64,000 nt of DNA from Candidatus Limnocylindrales bacterium (GCA_035559535.1 DATMBG010000052.1:1-64000), one strand, 5' to 3'. Shown: positions 35,143-44,595, counted from the first letter of the stretch. Notes: generated by a model from the letters alone, not told the origin. Translations and numbers: made by a program.

Positions 35143-37323
35143 ATGAAGGTATCCAGTTTTAAAATCTCTCGGGGATCTGCCCTTCCCTTAGGGGCAACAG
35201 TTAAACGAAACGGGATTAACTTTGCGGTTTTCTCCAAACACGCCACCTCGGTCACATTAGTGATTTTTGCTTCAGGAATCAACGACCCCGTTGCCGAGTT
35301 TCCTTTAGATCCCAAGATTAATCGAACGGGGCACATCTGGCATATCTTTGTCCAGGGGATGGATCCCGGCTTACGCTACGGTTATCGTATGGATAGACGA
35401 CTTCCAGCAGAGTCTTCAAATTCTGAAACTTCAAATTCCACCCCTTTAATCCATCGGTTTGACCCCAGCATCGTTTTGGTGGATCCCTATGCCCGGGCTC
35501 TTTCAGGGGGATCCATTTGGGGAGAGATTTATCTCCGTAAAGGGGATCAGGGCCCTTATGTGAAGCGGAATATCCGACGTTCCTTAATTATAAACAATGA
35601 ATTTGATTGGGGGCCGGATCAACCCTTAAATATCCCTCTGGCCGATTCCATTATCTACGAACTCCACGTTCGAGGTTTTACCATTCATAATTCTTCTGGG
35701 GTCCAAAATCCGGGAACTTTTGCCGGGCTTATCGAAAAGATTCCATATCTTAAAGAGTTGGGAATTACGGCGGTAGAACTCTTACCCATCAATGAATTCC
35801 AGGAAACGGATACCGATCGGGTAAATCCCTTAACCGGGGAACGTCTCCTTAATTTTTGGGGTTATAATCCCATCTCTTTTTTTGCTCCTAAGGCCTCTTA
35901 TGCTTCCAACGGTCGAAACGGTAATCAGGTAAAGGAATTTAAAGCCATGGTCAAAGCCTTCCATGAAGCCGGCATCGAAGTGATTCTAGACGTAGTATTT
36001 AACCATACTGCCGAAGGGGACGAGCGGGGAACTACCTTTTGTTTTAGGGGATTGGATAATGCGGTCTATTATATGATCGATCCCAAAACAGGAGCTTATT
36101 ACAATTATTCAGGTTGTGGCAACACGCTCAACTGTAATCATCCAGTGGTCCGAAATATGATACTGGATTGTTTACATTACTGGGTAACCGAAATGCATGT
36201 AGACGGATTTCGATTTGATCTGGCTTCCATTTTAGGCCGTGGGGAAGATGGTTCCGTTTTGTCTAACCCTCCTGTTTTAGAAAACATTACCGCAGACCCT
36301 GTTCTGGCTAATACCAAACTTATTGCAGAGGCCTGGGATGCGGCCGGCCTTTACCAGGTAGGAAGCTTTCCAGGCGGAGCCTCTCTTTCGGCCTTTAATC
36401 GCTGGGCTGAATGGAACGGGAAATTCCGGGATGATATACGAAGATTTATCCGGGGAGATCCGGGTATGGTCTCAGCCCTGGCAACTCGACTGGTAGGTAG
36501 TCCAGACCTTTATCAAGGGACCGGACGTGCCCCTTATCACAGCATTAACTTTGTAACCAGTCATGATGGATTCACTCTGGCCGACCTGGTTTCTTATAAC
36601 CACAAGCATAATGAGATGAACGGAGAAAATAACTTAGATGGCTCTAATGAAAATTTCAGTTGGAATTGTGGGTGGGAAGGACCTTTACCCCCTTCTTGGA
36701 AAGGGGAAAAGAAATGGGAAGAGATTCATACCCTTCGCCTTCGTCAAATGAAAAACCTGGCTACCCTTCTCCTGCTTTCCCGAGGCGTGCCCATGATTTT
36801 GGGTGGGGACGAAATGGGACGAACCCAACAGGGTAATAATAATGCTTATTGTCAGGACAATGAAATAAGTTGGGTCAATTGGGAATTTACAAAACTCCAT
36901 GCGGATTTGCTTCGATTTTTCAAACTCCTGATTCGATTTCGTAAAAAACACGAGGTTTTGAGGGTTAAAAGCTTTGATGAAAGTAAACCTGACAAATGGG
37001 GAAGCATATCCTGGCACGGTATCAGACTGGGACAACCTGACTGGTCCTGGGAATCACGATCCCTGGCCATGCATATAAACGGAGGCCTTCACGATGAAGA
37101 TATTTACATAATTATGAATGCCCACTGGGAAGGCCATGAGTTTGAACTTCCTCCCTTCAATAAAGGACGGAATACCCGTTGGGGATGGTTCCGGTTTATT
37201 GATACCTCCCTTGAGTCTCCCTTTGACATAGCCGAAGAGGGCAGAGAAGGGTACCTGGTAAACCAGCATTCCTATCCGGTTGGCCCTCGTACAGTAGTTG
37301 TATTGGTGGGTAAAAGATTGTAG
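35143..37323 (+). CDS. glgX: Glycogen debranching enzyme GlgX (isoamylase-type)
   Basis: Hydrolyses alpha-1,6 branches left by phosphorylase. 726 residues: an N-terminal CBM48-like domain (about 1-130), then a GH13 barrel with DVVFNHTAEGDERG, the nucleophile in GFRFDLAS, the acid/base in IAEAWDAAG and FVTSHDGFTLADLV, then a C-terminal beta domain ending in PVGPRTVVVLVG. It starts two bases after the glgP stop codon, so the pair is one transcription unit for glycogen breakdown. Confidence 0.95.
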   Translation: MKVSSFKISRGSALPLGATVKRNGINFAVFSKHATSVTLVIFASGINDPVAEFPLDPKINRTGHIWHIFVQGMDPGLRYGYRMDRRLPAESSNSETSNSTPLIHRFDPSIVLVDPYARALSGGSIWGEIYLRKGDQGPYVKRNIRRSLIINNEFDWGPDQPLNIPLADSIIYELHVRGFTIHNSSGVQNPGTFAGLIEKIPYLKELGITAVELLPINEFQETDTDRVNPLTGERLLNFWGYNPISFFAPKASYASNGRNGNQVKEFKAMVKAFHEAGIEVILDVVFNHTAEGDERGTTFCFRGLDNAVYYMIDPKTGAYYNYSGCGNTLNCNHPVVRNMILDCLHYWVTEMHVDGFRFDLASILGRGEDGSVLSNPPVLENITADPVLANTKLIAEAWDAAGLYQVGSFPGGASLSAFNRWAEWNGKFRDDIRRFIRGDPGMVSALATRLVGSPDLYQGTGRAPYHSINFVTSHDGFTLADLVSYNHKHNEMNGENNLDGSNENFSWNCGWEGPLPPSWKGEKKWEEIHTLRLRQMKNLATLLLLSRGVPMILGGDEMGRTQQGNNNAYCQDNEISWVNWEFTKLHADLLRFFKLLIRFRKKHEVLRVKSFDESKPDKWGSISWHGIRLGQPDWSWESRSLAMHINGGLHDEDIYIIMNAHWEGHEFELPPFNKGRNTRWGWFRFIDTSLESPFDIAEEGREGYLVNQHSYPVGPRTVVVLVGKRL

Positions 37324-37379
37324 GACGAATCGCTGATTCGTTTTTACGAAACAGCGTTTTGCGCTACAGCGTCGATACT

Positions 37380-37943
37380 ATGAACCAGCTAACGAGTAAA
37401 GATCAGGTCGAGAAGCCAGACAGACTCCATCAAATTCGAGATATTATTGTTGGCCCTCAACTCCGGGAATTGAATCGTCGGCTTGAAAAAATAGAATCGG
37501 ATCTGCTCACCCTTCAAGAAGAAATGCACCATCGGATGGATGAAACCCGAAATGCACTCTCTAAAGAGCTACATATAGCCGTGGAATCCCTCGTCAGGAA
37601 GATAGGATCCCTTAGCCTGGCTACCCAACAAGAATGGACCGACCTTCGCCAACAATTTGAACAGACCGAAGCCAGGCTCTCCGACCGCCTTAAAACCCTG
37701 GACAGGGAAGTAGATGCCGGTACAACATCCCTACGGAAAGAGTTTTCACAAACTTTAGATAAATTTCGGGAAGAAATGCAACATTTGAGAATTCAGATTC
37801 ACGAGGAGTTGGATAGGCGGCTCTTGGTACTTGAAGAGGCCGGGATTTCTAAAGATGAAATGGCCGAAATCCTTTTCGAGCTCGGTATGAGACTCAAAGG
37901 AGCTGAGTTCGTCAGTGACCCGTCTTACTCACCCATCGTGTAA
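37380..37943 (+). CDS. Coiled-coil protein, paralogue of the one at 28494
   Basis: A 187-residue coiled-coil protein sharing head (IRDIIVGPQLRELNRRLEKIE), heptad body and tail (EELDRRLL...KDEMAEILFELGMRLKG) with the protein at 28494-29156; most of the length aligns without large gaps. No signal peptide. The ATG at 37380 is used; a TTG at 37359 adds seven unconserved residues. It follows glgX by 56 bases. No OmpA-type gene follows this copy. The two copies bracket the signalling and glycogen genes. Function unknown. Confidence 0.8.
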   Translation: MNQLTSKDQVEKPDRLHQIRDIIVGPQLRELNRRLEKIESDLLTLQEEMHHRMDETRNALSKELHIAVESLVRKIGSLSLATQQEWTDLRQQFEQTEARLSDRLKTLDREVDAGTTSLRKEFSQTLDKFREEMQHLRIQIHEELDRRLLVLEEAGISKDEMAEILFELGMRLKGAEFVSDPSYSPIV

Positions 37944-37954
37944 TTCTTAAGTAA

Positions 37955-38096
37955 GGAGGTATGGGGGTATGGAAGGTATGGGCGTGTGGGGGTGTGGGGG
38001 TATGGGAGTGTGGGAGTATGGAAGTATAGTCTTCCACACTCTCACACTTCCATCCCTCCACACTTCCACACTCCCACACCCCTATACACCTTTACT
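37955..38096. repeat. Octamer inverted repeat (locus G)
   Basis: Purine arm 37955-38028 (GGTATGGGGGTATGGAAGG... GTGTGGGAGTATGGAAG) and pyrimidine arm 38031-38090 (CTTCCACACTCTCACACTTCC...). It is the longest member and sits in the leader of livK, ending at its ribosome-binding site. Frames through it give Gly/Val/Trp- or His/Pro/Thr-rich nonsense, so it is not coding. Confidence 0.8.
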
Positions 38097-38111
38097 CAAG
38101 GAGGTATGATC

Positions 38112-39308
38112 ATGAGAAAACTGCAGATTCTTCTGTTTGTTTCGTTCATCTTGCCTATAACGGGGGGTTTTGTCCTTTTCTCGGAATCTGTAAAGTCCCA
38201 AGAAACTCTTAAAGTGGGGGGTCTTTTTGATCTGACCGGGGTTACTTCGGAGGTAGGTAAACCCTTTGCTCAAGGAGTTCGGGATGCGGTGGATTGGGTT
38301 AATCAGCAGGGAGGTGTCAACGGTAAACAGATCGAATTAATTCCGGTGGATTACAGTTATAAAATTCCCCAGGCCGTTGCAGCCTATAAAAAATTTGTTT
38401 CCCAGGATAAAGTTCTTTTGATCAACGGCTGGGGTACGGGAGATACCGAAGCCTTGAGAGCTGATGTCAATAAAGACAAGATCCCGTATATTTCCGCCTC
38501 GTTTTCTGCGCACCTCACAGATCCTTCCAAAACCCCTTACAATTTTTTCGTAGGGGCCGATTATTCCACAGAATTAAGGATTTTTCTCAAGTGGATTAAG
38601 GATAACTGGAAGGATACATCTCGTAATCCCAGAGTAGCTTTTATTTACTCGGATAATCCGTATGGTAGGGCTCCTATTGAAGCAGGTCGGGCTTATGCAA
38701 AGGAAATCGGAGTTGACCTGGTAGATGAGGAGATTGTTCCTCCTTCGTTTCAAGATTCTACCTCCCAACTCCTCAACATGCAAAAAAAGGAACCGGATTT
38801 TGCCTATATCAACACCACCACATCCTGGGTTGCCATTATTTTGAAAGATGCCCGTAAATTGGGACTTAAAACCCAATTTGGTATGAACCCTTACGGCTTT
38901 GGAGAGAAACTTCCTCAAATAGCCAAAGAAGCTGCAGAGGGGGCCTATGGGATGATGCCCAATGTGGCTTATGGAGAAAATGTTCCCATGATGAAGACGA
39001 TTCAAGATTACGTAGAGAAAAATAAAACCATTGAAAATCCCGATACCCTCTACGTACGAGGATGGGCGTATGTGTTGGTTTGGTCGGAGGCCCTCCGGAG
39101 AACTCAAGAGTTCACAGGTCCTGGAGTTAAAGCGGCTCTGGAAACTCTAAGGGATTTTGATACCGGTGGTTTAACCCCTCCCATAACCTTCACCCCGGAA
39201 GACCATCGCCCGACCATGAGATGCAAAATCTATCAGGTTCAGAATGGAAAGATTGTTCCCATTGCTGAATTGGAACTGCCAAGAAAGAAGGAGTGGCTAG
39301 GATTGTAG
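38112..39308 (+). CDS. livK: Branched-chain-type ABC transporter substrate-binding protein
   Basis: Periplasmic receptor of the Liv-type importer, 398 residues. An N-terminal signal peptide (KLQILLFVSFILPITGGFVL) is followed by a type-I periplasmic binding fold beginning ETLKVGGLFDLTG, with VNGKQIELIPVDY and VAFIYSDNPYGRAPIEA. AAGGAGG at 38098-38104 lies seven bases before the ATG at 38112; reading further upstream would translate the octamer repeat. LivF follows. It would determine what the transporter takes up; the ligand is not predictable from sequence. Confidence 0.92.
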   Translation: MRKLQILLFVSFILPITGGFVLFSESVKSQETLKVGGLFDLTGVTSEVGKPFAQGVRDAVDWVNQQGGVNGKQIELIPVDYSYKIPQAVAAYKKFVSQDKVLLINGWGTGDTEALRADVNKDKIPYISASFSAHLTDPSKTPYNFFVGADYSTELRIFLKWIKDNWKDTSRNPRVAFIYSDNPYGRAPIEAGRAYAKEIGVDLVDEEIVPPSFQDSTSQLLNMQKKEPDFAYINTTTSWVAIILKDARKLGLKTQFGMNPYGFGEKLPQIAKEAAEGAYGMMPNVAYGENVPMMKTIQDYVEKNKTIENPDTLYVRGWAYVLVWSEALRRTQEFTGPGVKAALETLRDFDTGGLTPPITFTPEDHRPTMRCKIYQVQNGKIVPIAELELPRKKEWLGL

Positions 39309-39377
39309 AAAGGGTGAAATGAAGGAAAAAGCCGAACGGTAAATCTTCTTTTCCCCTTTTCTCCTCTCTCCCGGGTT

Positions 39378-40172
39378 ATGCTTAAACTGAACAATGTCGA
39401 GGTTGTTTACAACGATGTCATCCTGGTCCTCAAAGGATTATCTCTGGAAGTACCTCGAGGGAGTATAGTGGCTCTATTGGGGGGAAACGGTGCGGGCAAA
39501 ACAACAACCCTTCGGGCGATTTCTGGGCTTTTAAAAGCAGAGGATGGAGAGCTTACCGATGGAAGTATCGAATTCATGGGGGAGCGGATTGATCGAAAAG
39601 ATCCCGAAGAGATTGTGCGGATGGGGATCTTTCAAGTCATGGAAGGTCGTCGGGTTTTTGAAGAATTGACCGTAGATGAAAATATCCGTATCGGGGCTTA
39701 TACCCGAAGGGATCGACAGAATATCAAACAGGATTATGAGCGTGTCTTCGACTACTTCCCCAGGCTTAGAGAACGACGTTCCCAACTGGCCGGTTATTTA
39801 AGCGGCGGTGAACAGCAGATGCTGGTTATTGGACGGGCTTTGATGGCACGCCCCAGACTTCTCATGCTGGATGAACCCTCACTGGGTCTGGCTCCCCTGC
39901 TGGTTCAAGAAATCTTCCAGATCATCCAACGGATCAACCGGGAAGAAAAAACTACCATTCTCCTGGTAGAACAAAATGCAAATATCGCGCTCTCTATTGC
40001 AGATTATGGATATATCATGGAAAACGGGAAGATCGTTCTGGACGGACCGGTAAATAAATTAAGGGAAAATGCCGATGTCAGAGAGTTCTATCTGGGATTG
40101 ACTGAAATCGGAAAGCGGAAAAGTTTTCGAGATGTCAAACATTATAAACGGAGAAAACGGTGGCTTTCTTAA
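39378..40172 (+). CDS. livF: Branched-chain-type ABC transporter ATP-binding protein LivF
   Basis: Second ATPase of the importer, 264 residues. Walker A GGNGAGKT (35-42), signature YLSGGEQQMLVIGRAL, Walker B LLMLDEPSLGLAPLLV, and the LivF-type VEQNANIALSIADYGYIMENG. A basic C-terminal tail (KHYKRRKRW) makes it about 25 residues longer than E. coli LivF. It lies 13 kb from livH/livM although it should serve the same complex. Confidence 0.93.
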   Translation: MLKLNNVEVVYNDVILVLKGLSLEVPRGSIVALLGGNGAGKTTTLRAISGLLKAEDGELTDGSIEFMGERIDRKDPEEIVRMGIFQVMEGRRVFEELTVDENIRIGAYTRRDRQNIKQDYERVFDYFPRLRERRSQLAGYLSGGEQQMLVIGRALMARPRLLMLDEPSLGLAPLLVQEIFQIIQRINREEKTTILLVEQNANIALSIADYGYIMENGKIVLDGPVNKLRENADVREFYLGLTEIGKRKSFRDVKHYKRRKRWLS

Positions 40173-40310
40173 TCCTTCCGGCTTATATTTCCTGCTTCTT
40201 AGATAAGGATTATAGATAATGACCTTCCAGGCGTCCTCACTTCTGGAAAGAAGAAGGGAATAGCAAGGGGTAAGGTAAAAAAAATAGTAAGACTCTAAAA
40301 AGAACCGTTT

Positions 40311-42182
40311 ATGGAAGAAGCATCATTTAGACCAAAAGGTCTTCATCTCATGACCTGGAATATCCGTCTTGCAAAGCACTATGCGAGGCTGATGGAGAGT
40401 ATTCAAACCGAGCCTGCCTTTCGAGACCTGGATATCTTGGTCTTACAAGAATCTACCGAAACGGAAAAAGGGTCTACAACCGAGGATATCGTTAAATGTT
40501 TAGGACCTGATTATGCCTTTCGACATGAACCGGCGCAGAGACTGCGAGGTCGGGTACAGGCCAATGCAGTGATCTGGAATACGCGAACCCTCAGGGAAGT
40601 GAACGTTGAAGTCCTTAAGTTGCCTTTGATCACCCGTAAAGACGCTCTGAAATATGGAAAGATTTTCAAGCGCAATCATCGGCTTTGCTTAAGACTGGAT
40701 GCCAGATATGAAGATCTGACCCTTCGCATCTATGCTCCCCATTTTGATACGGCAGGGGGATTATTCGGTAAATTGGTCCATTTAGATGCTATTCGACAGG
40801 ATAATGAAAACCTGCCTGTTGCCGATGCCGTATTTATTGCCGGAGATTTAAACACTTTTGGTATTCGACGCAGTCTGAATTTGAAATCCTTTCGTAACGA
40901 AGCAGCTAAACGAGATTTTGTGGATCTTTCTCAAGCCATTACGGTAACCTGGAATTCTCGTAAAGCTTATAGATATTTGCCAAGCCTGGATCAAAAACTG
41001 GACTGGATCCTCCTTAAATGTAAACTGGATTATACCTATACAACCCAAGTATTAAGAGTTCCCGGGTCCGATCATTATCCGCTGGTTACCTACATAAAAT
41101 TTCAAAAGCCCCAGGAGACAAAATGGGAGTTTTACTGGACTGCCGATTCAGCCTGGAAGGCCATGTTACAGGATTGCCAGGAGGCAAAGGTTTCCATTGA
41201 TTTCGAGTCTTACATTTTTATCGATGATGCCATAGGAAAACAATTTGTTTCTACCTTGATTCAAAGAGCACAAAGTGGAGTGAGGGTACGATTACTGGTT
41301 GATGCCTTAGGTAGTCTCTCCCTGAGTGGAGAAGCCCTCCGGGCCCTGGAAAGTGCCGGGGTTCAGGTGATTCGATACAATCCACCTACCTCCTGGATAA
41401 CTCGTCTGAAGATCTTTTCCTGCTACAATCGAGATCATCGAAAAATCCTTATCGTGGATAATCGTATAGGCTATACAGGTGGTGTGGGAATTAATGAAAC
41501 CATGTCCAATTGGCGAGATACCCAGGTTCGTATCCAGGGTCCCATTGTGGATAGTATGGCCTATGCCTTTGATTACCTGTGGAAAAAATGCTTAAAGGAG
41601 GAACAGGCAGATCATCTGGTATTGCAAAATAGTGGTGCTTTTATGTTTCGGGTTGCTTCACCCTATAGTCCCATTCATCCTATTAAGGAGGCTTATCTTG
41701 ACGGAATCAATTCTGCGCAGAATCTCGTTTATATTACAACCCCTTATCTCTTTGTTCCTCCCAGAGAGTTTTTTCAAGCGATGTTACGGGCGGTAAAACG
41801 AGGTGTCGATTTACAATTACTCCTGCCCAAGGAATCCGATCATAAAATTCTCGATCTTGCTGTCGGATATTATTTCGATAGATTATTGCGGGTCGGAGTA
41901 AAGATTTACTTATATGAGAATGCTATGATCCATTGCAAAACAGCCGTCATAGATGATCATTGGTCTACCGTGGGGAGTATGAACCTGGATACCCTCAGTT
42001 TTTACTACAACCATGAAGCCAATATTTTCAGTTTTAGTAATCGATTTAATGCAGACCTTAAGAGGCAATTTCTTCTTGACCTAAAAAATTCCCAAGAAAT
42101 TACCCTGGCGGCCTGGAAACAGCGTCCTCTTTGGAGGAAAGTTTTAGAAGTATTACTTCGACCTTTTCATATGTTTTTTTAA
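40311..42182 (+). CDS. Fusion of endonuclease/exonuclease/phosphatase domain with phospholipase D / cardiolipin synthase
   Basis: A 623-residue protein joining two phosphodiesterase folds. Residues about 8-265 form an EEP domain with all landmarks: LMTWNIR, LVLQES, APHFDT, IAGDLNTFG, DWILL and GSDHYPLV. Residues about 275-620 form a cardiolipin-synthase-like PLD pair with two complete HxKxxxxD motifs (HRKILIVD and HCKTAVID) followed by GSMNLD. No signal peptide or membrane segment is visible, unlike classical ClsA; ClsB-type enzymes are also soluble or peripheral. In some bacteria EEP phosphatases and PLD enzymes are encoded side by side. Phospholipid synthesis or remodelling is likely, but the order of reactions is unknown. 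Confidence 0.85.
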   Translation: MEEASFRPKGLHLMTWNIRLAKHYARLMESIQTEPAFRDLDILVLQESTETEKGSTTEDIVKCLGPDYAFRHEPAQRLRGRVQANAVIWNTRTLREVNVEVLKLPLITRKDALKYGKIFKRNHRLCLRLDARYEDLTLRIYAPHFDTAGGLFGKLVHLDAIRQDNENLPVADAVFIAGDLNTFGIRRSLNLKSFRNEAAKRDFVDLSQAITVTWNSRKAYRYLPSLDQKLDWILLKCKLDYTYTTQVLRVPGSDHYPLVTYIKFQKPQETKWEFYWTADSAWKAMLQDCQEAKVSIDFESYIFIDDAIGKQFVSTLIQRAQSGVRVRLLVDALGSLSLSGEALRALESAGVQVIRYNPPTSWITRLKIFSCYNRDHRKILIVDNRIGYTGGVGINETMSNWRDTQVRIQGPIVDSMAYAFDYLWKKCLKEEQADHLVLQNSGAFMFRVASPYSPIHPIKEAYLDGINSAQNLVYITTPYLFVPPREFFQAMLRAVKRGVDLQLLLPKESDHKILDLAVGYYFDRLLRVGVKIYLYENAMIHCKTAVIDDHWSTVGSMNLDTLSFYYNHEANIFSFSNRFNADLKRQFLLDLKNSQEITLAAWKQRPLWRKVLEVLLRPFHMFF

Positions 42183-42338
42183 ATAGACCCCTAAAAAAAT
42201 ACTCTTTAAGGTTTTAAATTTTGTATATTATTATGATCCCTCTCGGAGGTAGACAGTTAATAATAGAGACCTGAAAGTAAAGAAACATGTTTATTTCTTT
42301 TGTTTTCGCATGAGTTTTCCTCATGGAAAGGAGTTTCT

Positions 42339-43310
42339 ATGCCTGTTTTAGCAGTCGATCAATCTCATATTAAATTTTTTGAAGAGCAAGGATATGTTGT
42401 TATTGAGGATATACTGGATCCTGAAGAGGATCTCCAACCTGTTATAGAGGAGTATGAAGCTGTTCTGGATGGATTGGTTGAGCGGTTGTACGTCGAAGGT
42501 AAAATCACTTCTCTTTATCGAGAGCTCCCATTTGGGCAACGTCTGACCCGGATTGTAGCAGAGACGGGTCAGTTTTACTCCCAATATTTTGATATTTCTT
42601 TACCTCAATCCGGAGTAACTGAAGACACTCCGATCCACCTGGGTAAAGCTGTTTTTAATCTCTTACGCAATCCTAAGCTACTAGACGTAGTGGAGGCTTT
42701 TATTGGGCCTGAAATTTATTCCAATCCGGTACAGCATGTACGTATAAAGCCTCCAGAGTGGGCTCTTCCCAAAGGTCGGTGGGATGGATTATCGTCGGCG
42801 GTTTATTGGCATCAAGACAACGGAGTTATTCTCCCGGAGGCTGATGAATCGAATATCCTGACGGTATGGCTGGCAATTTCAGATGCTACCGAGGAGAATG
42901 GCTGTCTAGCCGTAGCACCCAAGAGCCATAAACTGGGTCTTCTACCCCATTGCCCCAGCCCGGATAAAGGCGTTCATATTCCCGAGAAACTCCTTCCCAA
43001 GCCGTTTATTCCGATACCTGTGAAGCGTGGAGGAGCTCTGTTTATGACTCGAAAAACGGTCCACGTATCGCTTCGAAATTTAAGTAACGATATACGCTGG
43101 AGCTTCGATCTACGTTATAATCCCATAGGTCAGCCTACCGGTCGTCCTGCCTTTCCGGGTTTTATAGCCCGAAGTAAAGCCCATCCTGAGTCCGCTTTGA
43201 CCGATCCCGAGGTCTGGGCACAACTCTGGAAGGATGCCCGTACCCGAATTGCACAAAGTACCAATCCCGTTTACAACCGCTGGAGTGCCGATTCTCCGGT
43301 ATGTGCCTGA
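42339..43310 (+). CDS. Phytanoyl-CoA dioxygenase (PhyH) family protein
   Basis: Fe(II)/2-oxoglutarate-dependent oxygenase of 323 residues. The facial triad is visible as WHQDNG (HxD) and the distal His in RKTVHVSLRN, with the following Arg (IRWSFDLRYN) for 2-oxoglutarate. TVWLAISDATEENGCL and APKSHK are typical. GGAAAGGAG lies six bases before the ATG at 42339. PhyH proteins hydroxylate diverse small molecules; the substrate here is unknown. The gene stands alone and converges with the barrel gene across an inverted repeat. Confidence 0.9.
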   Translation: MPVLAVDQSHIKFFEEQGYVVIEDILDPEEDLQPVIEEYEAVLDGLVERLYVEGKITSLYRELPFGQRLTRIVAETGQFYSQYFDISLPQSGVTEDTPIHLGKAVFNLLRNPKLLDVVEAFIGPEIYSNPVQHVRIKPPEWALPKGRWDGLSSAVYWHQDNGVILPEADESNILTVWLAISDATEENGCLAVAPKSHKLGLLPHCPSPDKGVHIPEKLLPKPFIPIPVKRGGALFMTRKTVHVSLRNLSNDIRWSFDLRYNPIGQPTGRPAFPGFIARSKAHPESALTDPEVWAQLWKDARTRIAQSTNPVYNRWSADSPVCA

Positions 43311-43319
43311 GATAGTCTA

Positions 43320-43397
43320 CAGGAACCAGAAGTCAAAATAAGAACGATAAGATCCTTATCCTGTTGGAAATCGTTCCAGAATGACTTCTGGTTCCTG
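43320..43397. terminator. 16-bp inverted repeat between convergent genes, possible bidirectional terminator
   Basis: CAGGAACCAGAAGTCA at 43320-43335 is the exact complement of TGACTTCTGGTTCCTG at 43382-43397. A smaller GATAA...TTATC hairpin lies between. There is no T-tract, so it may be a repeat element rather than a classical terminator. Confidence 0.5.
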
Positions 43398-43413
43398 GCC
43401 TGACGAAATTCCT

Positions 43414-44595
43414 TTAAAAATTCAAATCTAACATTACATAGGCCCAATCTGCATCGTCGTTGCTACCCTTCAAGTCTTCCAGTGCTTTTCCAATGAAAAA
43501 GTGGGAATAACCAAAACTGATTTCCATCCGTCTGCGAAATAAATAGGGTATAACCAGATCGATCTCTTGTCCCAGATTATCCTCTCCCCGGTCATCTTTT
43601 TCTGCCAGGAAGAATTGATGTAATTCTAAAAAGAGTTTCGTGGTCCTGTGGGGAATCATGGAAAATTTAATAGCCACATCCTGAAGCCCTCGATTACCTG
43701 TATCCCGAGGAATATTAAGGAAAATATCCATAAATCCGTAGAATCGATGGTTGGTCGCAAAGAGTGTATCAAAGACCTTGATCTTATTATCTTCAAGATT
43801 ATCATCTCCTGAGAGGTAATCATACCAGAGGGTAAAGGAAGGTTTATAAATCGATTCGACCGTATAGGTTCCACGAAGTCCAACCAAAAAAGCACGAATA
43901 TCTTGAGAACCTGCCTGGCCAAATTGATAATAAGCTTCGCTGCGGTAACTAAAAGGTCCGAGATTACCCTCTAACCGGGCTCCTGTAGTAAAGCGATCGG
44001 TATCCTTGGGTTCGTCTTCCAACCAGAGAAAATAACCTGAGAGGATATGAGTTGGGACAGGTTTTACCCTGGCGTAGATCCCGTAAAAGTTAACATCATC
44101 TCCCTCACTGTTGCCGATGGGGGTTAGTCCTTGAGCAACCCCGTCGTTGATTTTCATGGCAAAGAGATCCCACTGGTCTGAAGGCCGCTCATAGGTAAGG
44201 CGAAACCCATCAAAGGCCTGGCCTTGGGGAGTAAAATCCACATTTCCTATCAAGCGCTCCTCATCAAAGCTTAGTTCCTGACGACCCAATCGGAAGGATA
44301 AGGGTTTACCGAAAAGATCTTGTACCTCAAGGTATCCTTGATGGAGATCAAAATGGTCGGCCTCAAAATCTCCAAGTGGGCTTGCTTCTTCTCCAAAAAA
44401 TCGTACATCCTGGAGTTGAATAAAAGCCTGCATACCCTCCGCTAAAGAAACGTCAAACTGGACCCGGGTTCTGAGGCTGGTAAAGGTATCAGGATCTGTG
44501 TCTTTGTTAAAATCCCTGGCATCGTACTCAAACCTCGGACGAATCTGACCACCCCATGCGATCCTTCGTAAAGGCTTGAGTTCTTCATCTTCTAC
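43414..44595 (-). CDS. Outer-membrane beta-barrel (alginate-export/porin-like) domain, read by -1 frameshift from the FecR gene
   Basis: The frame encodes a barrel of alternating amphipathic strands (FIQLQDVRFFGEE, GYLEVQDL, LSFRLGRQELSF, FDGFRLTYER) ending in a C-terminal strand YVMLDLNF, as in AlgE-like exporters and porins. The first ATG is at 44433, but clear barrel sequence continues upstream (IAWGGQIRPRFEYDARDF, SLRTRVQFDV) to 44595 with no ATG, GTG or TTG. It also has no signal peptide. Reading back leads exactly into an A10 tract where the FecR frame ends. The product is therefore probably a FecR-barrel fusion of about 615 residues made by slippage. A sequencing error in the homopolymer would give the same fusion. 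Confidence 0.75.
   Translation of the reverse strand, partial: VEDEELKPLRRIAWGGQIRPRFEYDARDFNKDTDPDTFTSLRTRVQFDVSLAEGMQAFIQLQDVRFFGEEASPLGDFEADHFDLHQGYLEVQDLFGKPLSFRLGRQELSFDEERLIGNVDFTPQGQAFDGFRLTYERPSDQWDLFAMKINDGVAQGLTPIGNSEGDDVNFYGIYARVKPVPTHILSGYFLWLEDEPKDTDRFTTGARLEGNLGPFSYRSEAYYQFGQAGSQDIRAFLVGLRGTYTVESIYKPSFTLWYDYLSGDDNLEDNKIKVFDTLFATNHRFYGFMDIFLNIPRDTGNRGLQDVAIKFSMIPHRTTKLFLELHQFFLAEKDDRGEDNLGQEIDLVIPYLFRRRMEISFGYSHFFIGKALEDLKGSNDDADWAYVMLDLNF

Noticed and set aside
37986-38111. N-terminal extension of the substrate-binding protein read through the octamer repeat
   Set aside because: It gives low-complexity Gly/Val/Trp and His/Pro/Thr sequence. A strong ribosome-binding site and a signal peptide mark the ATG at 38112.
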